A stretch of DNA of 36,108 bases from Streptomyces longisporoflavus (GTDB lineage: Bacteria > Actinomycetota > Actinomycetes > Streptomycetales > Streptomycetaceae). The position numbers and the translations under genes were made by a program. Of this stretch, positions 32,915 to 36,108 are shown piece after piece. Positions within the stretch are counted from its first letter, which is position 1, and every line of letters starts with the position of its first letter. The DNA lies in NCBI RefSeq assembly GCF_014649775.1, contig NZ_BMTR01000045.1:1-36108 (forward strand), read 5' to 3'. Under the pieces are notes generated by a model. The model saw nothing but the letters and a program-made list of their open reading frames with translations. It was not told the origin of the DNA and searched no databases.

Positions 32915-34354
32915 TCACTGGTCCGGTGCACCGGCGGCTTCTGCCCGGGATGGAGCGGGCAGTGCGAAGGCGAGGGCTGCAACTGTCGTACACACGGCTG
33001 CGATGACCAGGAACACCGCGCGATAGGAGGAGGGCGTGTCGGTGGTCGCCGCGGCGAGGGTGACCAGGGCGGCCAGGCCGACGGCGCCGCCGATCTGCCG
33101 GGTGGCGTTCATCAGCCCCGAGGCCGCGCCCGCGTCCTGTGCGGCGATGCCGGAGGTGACGGTGGTGGTGATAGGGGTGATCAGCAGGCCCATCCCGGCC
33201 GACATCACGATCGCGGGCCCCAGCAGGCCCTCCACGTAGGTGCTGTCGGCGCCGATCCGGCTCTGCCACACGAACCCCGCCGCGGCCAGCAGCGCGGCCA
33301 GCACGATCAGAACCCGGGGCCCGGTGCGGCGCATCATGGCGGGGGCGAGGCGGGCCCCGGCGATGCCCACCAGGGTGTGCGGCAGGAAGGCGACGCCGGT
33401 GGCGAGCGCCCCGTAGTGCAGGACGTCTTGCATGTAGAGGGAGAGGAAGTACCACATGGGGATGAAGCAGGCCCCCGCCAGCAGCATTACCGCATTGCCC
33501 GCCCAGATGGGCCGCATCCGCACCAAGTGCGGCGGCATGAGCGGTGCCGCGGCGTAGCGGACTTCGATCACTGCCAAGGCGGTCAGTGCCAGGACGCCGA
33601 CGGCAAGACCGGTCAGGGTGGTTGGCCCGCTCCAGCCGTGATGCTGGGCCTGGGTGACGCCGTAGACGAGGGCGGTGACACCGAGGGTGGCGAGCACCGC
33701 GCCGGGCAGGTCCAGCTTCGCGGACCGCGCACGGGAGCGTTCGGCGGGCAGCAGCCGCAGTGCGGCGAGCACGGCGAGGGCGCCGGTGGGCACGTTGATC
33801 AGCAGGATCCACCGCCAGGACAGCGACTGGGTGAGTACCCCGCCGATCAGATTGCCCGCCGCCCCGCCCGCCGAGCTGACCGCCGTCCAAATCGCCAACG
33901 CCCGCGTACGCACCGGCCCTTCGGCGAAGGTCGTCGTCACGATGGTCAGCGTGGCCGGGGCCAGAACTGCCGCCCCCAAGCCCTGCACGGCCCTCATCGC
34001 GACCAGCACGCCGGGAGTAGCGGCCAGCCCGCCCACCAGACTCGAGGCGGCGAACAACACCAGCCCGCACACGAAGACCCGTCGGCGACCGTAGACGTCC
34101 GCCAGGCGGCCCCCCAACAGCAGGAACCCGGCGAAGACCAGCGCATAGCCTCCCACCACCCACTGCAGGCCGGCGGCTCTGAAGCCCAACGCGGACTGGA
34201 TGGAAGGCAGCGCGACGTTCACCACCGAAACGTCGAGCACCACCATGAACTGCGCCGCGCACGCCAGCCACAACACCGCCGCCCGCCCCGCGCCCTCGAC
34301 CACCGGCTCCGTGTTTGCGTGGCTGCTGATGTCATGCGCTTCGCGAAAATCCAT
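32915..34354 (-). CDS. MFS multidrug exporter, DHA2 (EmrB/QacA) type, 14 TM
   Basis: This 479-aa proton-driven exporter starts with AVLWLACAAQFMVVLDVSVVNVALPSIQSALGF (the DHA2 signature with Asp in TM1), then GGRLADVYGRRRVFVCGLVLFAASSL (motif A), RAVQGLGAAVLAPATLTIV (motif B) and GNLIGGVLTQSLSWRWILLINVPTGA (motif C). About 14 TM follow in total. GTG at 34375 is possible, but ATG 34354 has GGGAGG just upstream and is preferred. It is divergent from a TetR regulator with a near-perfect palindrome between them. Substrate unknown, probably a toxic organic compound. Confidence 0.94.
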   Translation of the reverse strand: MDFREAHDISSHANTEPVVEGAGRAAVLWLACAAQFMVVLDVSVVNVALPSIQSALGFRAAGLQWVVGGYALVFAGFLLLGGRLADVYGRRRVFVCGLVLFAASSLVGGLAATPGVLVAMRAVQGLGAAVLAPATLTIVTTTFAEGPVRTRALAIWTAVSSAGGAAGNLIGGVLTQSLSWRWILLINVPTGALAVLAALRLLPAERSRARSAKLDLPGAVLATLGVTALVYGVTQAQHHGWSGPTTLTGLAVGVLALTALAVIEVRYAAAPLMPPHLVRMRPIWAGNAVMLLAGACFIPMWYFLSLYMQDVLHYGALATGVAFLPHTLVGIAGARLAPAMMRRTGPRVLIVLAALLAAAGFVWQSRIGADSTYVEGLLGPAIVMSAGMGLLITPITTTVTSGIAAQDAGAASGLMNATRQIGGAVGLAALVTLAAATTDTPSSYRAVFLVIAAVCTTVAALAFALPAPSRAEAAGAPDQ

Positions 34355-34379
34355 GGCCCTCCCGTCGTCGCTCACCGAT

Positions 34380-34407
34380 TTTTCATCGTACAGCGGTACT
34401 ATGAAAA
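34380..34407. promoter_or_regulatory. TetR operator between the MFS exporter and tetR-type gene
   Basis: Half-site TTTTCAT-C-GTAC (34380-34391), centre AGCG (34392-34395) and mirrored half-site GTAC-T-ATGAAAA (34396-34407) give 12-nt arms with a single mismatch. It lies in the 83-bp region between the two starts, as expected for a TetR-family repressor that controls both the exporter and itself. Confidence 0.75.
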
Positions 34408-34437
34408 TGGATGGGCAGTCGAAGTGAAGGGGCTGGA

Positions 34438-35079
34438 GTGCCGAAACGGGTGGACCACGCTCAGCGCCGGGTGCACGTCATCGACGCTCTGGTGCGCGTG
34501 GCTGCGGCCGAGGGCCTGCACGCGGTGACGCTGCGTGCGGTCGCCGCCGAGGCGGGCATGTCTCTGAATCTGGTGCAGTACTACTTCCAGACGAAGGCCC
34601 ACCTGCTGCACGCCGCACTGGAGCGCCTGGAGCAGCAGAGCCACGCACGGTGGTCGGCCCGCCTGGGCGGCCTGCCGCTCCCGGTAACCGCGCACGCCTT
34701 CATCGAGGCGTTCCTGACCGAGGCGCTGCCCACCGACGAGGCAAGCCGTGCCTTTCACCTGGTGTGGACGTCATATGCGGTCCTGGCGATGACCGACCCC
34801 GACTTGGCCGCGCAGCCCTTTGCCGCCGGCCCCGACCGCCTGGAGGGACAGCTGGCCGCAGTGCTGCGACAGGCCCAGCGAGAAGGCGCACTGGACCGGC
34901 AGCGAAATGCGGCGAACGAGGCCGCCCACCTGCTGTCGCTGAGCCACGGCCTGGGCACCAGCGTCCTGGTCGGCCAGCGCACCGCGGATTCGGCCATGGA
35001 GATCCTGCGCGCCCACCTCGAGCGACTGTTCCCGGTCCCGGCGCCGAGCCCGGAATCCGCGGTCGGCCAGGCCCACTGA
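34438..35079 (+). CDS. TetR-family transcriptional repressor
   Basis: This 213-aa protein has an N-terminal HTH, VIDALVRVAAAEGLHAVTLRAVAAEAGMSLNLVQYYFQTKAHLLHAAL, and a helical ligand domain with EAFLTEALPTDEASRAFHLVWTSYAVLAMTDPDLA and AAHLLSLSHGLGTSVLVGQRTADSAMEIL, similar to BetI/TetR_C_6-type members. ATG at 34411 is in frame, but GTG 34438 has AAGGGG 6 nt upstream and matches the usual family N-terminus. It is divergent from the DHA2 exporter, which it probably represses. Confidence 0.94.
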   Translation: MPKRVDHAQRRVHVIDALVRVAAAEGLHAVTLRAVAAEAGMSLNLVQYYFQTKAHLLHAALERLEQQSHARWSARLGGLPLPVTAHAFIEAFLTEALPTDEASRAFHLVWTSYAVLAMTDPDLAAQPFAAGPDRLEGQLAAVLRQAQREGALDRQRNAANEAAHLLSLSHGLGTSVLVGQRTADSAMEILRAHLERLFPVPAPSPESAVGQAH

Positions 35080-35081
35080 CC

Positions 35082-35102
35082 CCCCGAGCTGCCATCTCGG
35101 GG
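35082..35102. terminator. Bidirectional terminator between TetR and MerR genes
   Basis: CCCCGAG (35082-35088) and CTCGGGG (35096-35102) pair perfectly across a 7-nt loop in the 29-bp gap between two convergent stop codons (35079 and 35109). Confidence 0.65.
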
Positions 35103-35108
35103 AAGAGA

Positions 35109-35513
35109 TCAGAGGGCGGGGACGCGGGTAAGGCGTGCACGCAAGGTGGCGGCGAACTCTTCCGCCCGCGCCAGCTGCGTACGCAGCTTCTCCACCTGCT
35201 CGGCCGCGTCCTGCTCGTAGCCGCGCACGCGCTCCAGCAGGGCCTCGCGCTCGTCCGCCGCCAGCTCCTCGCCGGAGTCGAGGCGGTCGGTGGCCTCCAG
35301 CAGGTCGCGCATCTGGTCCAGAGTGAAGCCGAGGGGCTTCATGCGGCGGATGACCATCAGGCGTGCCACGTCGGACTCGGTGTAGAGGCGGAAGCCGCCC
35401 TGCGAGCGGGCCGAGGGGATGACCAGGCCGGTCTCCTCGTAGTGCCTGATCGTGCGCAGCGACAGCTCGGTCCGCGCGGCGACCTCGCCGATCTGCATGT
35501 GCTCGCTGCTCAC
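35109..35513 (-). CDS. MerR-family transcriptional regulator
   Basis: This 134-aa protein has an HTH MQIGEVAARTELSLRTIRHYEETGLVIPSARSQGGFRLYTESDVARLMVIRRMKPLGFTLDQMRDLLEATDRL, then a long antiparallel helix LLERVRGYEQDAAEQVEKLRTQLARAEEFAATLRARLTR. No C-terminal metal-binding Cys residues are present, so it is not a CueR- or MerR-like metal sensor. A 24-bp palindrome lies upstream. The SulP transporter downstream on the other strand is a plausible target (inference). Confidence 0.93.
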   Translation of the reverse strand: MSSEHMQIGEVAARTELSLRTIRHYEETGLVIPSARSQGGFRLYTESDVARLMVIRRMKPLGFTLDQMRDLLEATDRLDSGEELAADEREALLERVRGYEQDAAEQVEKLRTQLARAEEFAATLRARLTRVPAL

Positions 35514-35567
35514 GCGGGCGCCCTTCCTCTTCTTCTGTCGCCAAGGCCACAGGCGGCCAGCGTCGAT

Positions 35568-35591
35568 CTCTACCGTAACGTTAGGGTAGAG
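35568..35591. promoter_or_regulatory. MerR-type operator, 24-bp palindrome
   Basis: CTCTACC (35568-35574), the self-complementary centre TAACGTTA (35576-35583) and GGTAGAG (35585-35591) make a 24-bp palindrome broken only by a G/G pair. It lies 55 nt before the MerR start and within the spacer toward SulP. On the minus strand TTTACT (35595-35590) could be a -35 box. This is the expected long-spacer arrangement of MerR promoters. Confidence 0.7.
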
Positions 35592-35901
35592 TAAATGATC
35601 GTCGGGGTCGGCTCCGTGCCGCCCCGCCCTCTATGGTGCGGGATCGTTCCCGTGACCGTCAGCCGTGTCGGGGCCGACGACGCCCCCGGCGAAGTCCGAT
35701 GCCTGCAGGAGAGAGCGTGCGCATGCCCCAGATGCCCAGCGCCGTCGCCTGCCCGCCGTGACCCTTCGCCCCTGAAGCAGCGCTCGGAGCCCTCGCTCGT
35801 ACCCGCTGCCGCGTTGTGAACTTCAGCTCGCCGTACGCGGGCTTCGCGGACGGCCACCTGGCCCTCCGGCGCCTTCCCGCACGCCCCCACCACGGCCGGG
35901 T
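35592..35901 (+). other. Leader region of the SulP gene
   Basis: About 310 bp lie between the MerR operator and the transporter. A 74-codon frame from ATG 35595 (VGVGSVPPRPLWCGIVPVTVSRVGADDAPG...) has no ribosome site and no recognisable family, so I do not call it. Otherwise nothing is assignable. Confidence 0.35.
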
Positions 35902-36108
35902 GTGCCCGAGCACGACAGGTACCTGTCCTTGTCTACGTCTGCACTGTCCCCGGCCGCGCGGCTGCGCGGCCTCAAGCCCGACTGGCTGAACGACCCGAAG
36001 GTCTGGCGCACCGAGGTCCTGGCCGGCCTCGTCGTCGCCCTGGCACTGATCCCCGAGGCGATCTCGTTCTCGATCATCGCCGGGGTCGATCCGGCGATCG
36101 GTCTGTTC
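35902..36108 (+). CDS. SulP-family inorganic anion transporter, N-terminal part (runs off the window)
   Basis: The frame reads RLRGLKPDWLNDPKVWRTEVLAGLVVALALIPEAISFSIIAGVDPAIGLF, the conserved cytoplasmic entry and first membrane segments (TM1 with the P-E-A-I-x-F signature) of SulP/SLC26 transporters for sulfate, bicarbonate or similar anions. GTG 35902 and TTG 35929 are both possible. A perfect 14-bp palindrome GACAGGTACCTGTC at 35914-35927 lies between them; if it is an operator, TTG 35929 would be the real start. The rest of the gene is outside the window. Confidence 0.88.
   Translation, partial: MPEHDRYLSLSTSALSPAARLRGLKPDWLNDPKVWRTEVLAGLVVALALIPEAISFSIIAGVDPAIGLF

Noticed and set aside
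32370..34271. 633-codon minus-strand frame
   Set aside because: Out-of-frame shadow of the DHA2 exporter; no membrane segments or domains and extreme Arg/Gly content.
35595..35819. 74-codon frame after the MerR operator as a leader peptide or small gene
   Set aside because: No ribosome site, no recognisable motif, and stray Cys/Pro/Arg-rich composition.
1..36108. CRISPR arrays, tRNA or rRNA genes
   Set aside because: No regularly spaced direct repeats and no tRNA- or rRNA-like sequences were noticed, although a covariance-model search was not possible here.

Overview
The window looks like chromosome or accessory DNA from a Streptomyces-type actinomycete. Base composition is very GC-rich with strong third-position GC bias. 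GTG and TTG starts are common, and the protein families are typical of the genus: MmyB-type XRE regulator, NarL-type two-component pair, LtrA, DUF2236/MpaB-like oxygenase and Imm21. No rRNA, tRNA or CRISPR array was seen. At least nine decayed mobile-element genes (ISL3, IS481, IS3, IS21, IS1182 and tyrosine-recombinase types), several frameshifted host genes and many regulator/target pairs suggest a recombining accessory region such as a chromosome arm; the arm location is inference.

Layout. 1-2.8 kb: tail of a VOC-type protein, a small conserved protein, and an HxlR regulator divergent from an aldo/keto reductase. 2.9-7.6 kb: an ISL3 transposase fragment fused to a GlxA/AraC-type tail, an alpha/beta hydrolase divergent from a broken IclR regulator, and an atypical SDR divergent from an AraC regulator. 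7.8-9.6 kb: an IS3 scrap, then an NmrA-type protein downstream of a MarR regulator, with a promoter that carries a 17-bp-arm palindrome. 9.8-11.2 kb: IS481 and ISL3 remnants. 11.3-13.5 kb: an MmyB-type regulator divergent from a coupled SnoaL/NmrA pair. 13.7-16.2 kb: ISL3, IS21 (IstB) and tyrosine-recombinase remnants around an orphan Imm21 immunity gene. 16.5-18.5 kb: an MFS exporter, a small remnant and an IS1182 scrap. 18.7-21.3 kb: a three-gene operon with overlapping stop/start codons (CPBP membrane protease, histidine kinase, response regulator). 21.3-22.2 kb: debris. 22.2-22.9 kb: a lipoprotein. 23.3-25.9 kb: an operon of a small helical protein, a polyprenyl diphosphate synthase and a DUF2236/MpaB-like oxygenase. 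26-30.6 kb: an IS3 remnant, LtrA, a secreted four-cysteine protein, a frameshifted lipoprotein and a conserved hypothetical. 30.8-36.1 kb: a MerR regulator, a junction region with small fragments, a DHA2-type MFS exporter divergent from a TetR regulator, a second MerR regulator, and the start of a SulP transporter.

How the genes fit together. Much of the window consists of small self-regulated modules: one transcription factor beside or divergent from an NAD(P)-dependent oxidoreductase or an exporter, often with a palindrome in the shared intergenic region. This resembles a set of independent electrophile, quinone or drug response switches. The two most system-like loci are the CPBP protease-two-component operon and the polyprenyl synthase-MpaB-like oxygenase operon. 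The second is the best candidate here for an undescribed isoprenoid-modifying pathway.
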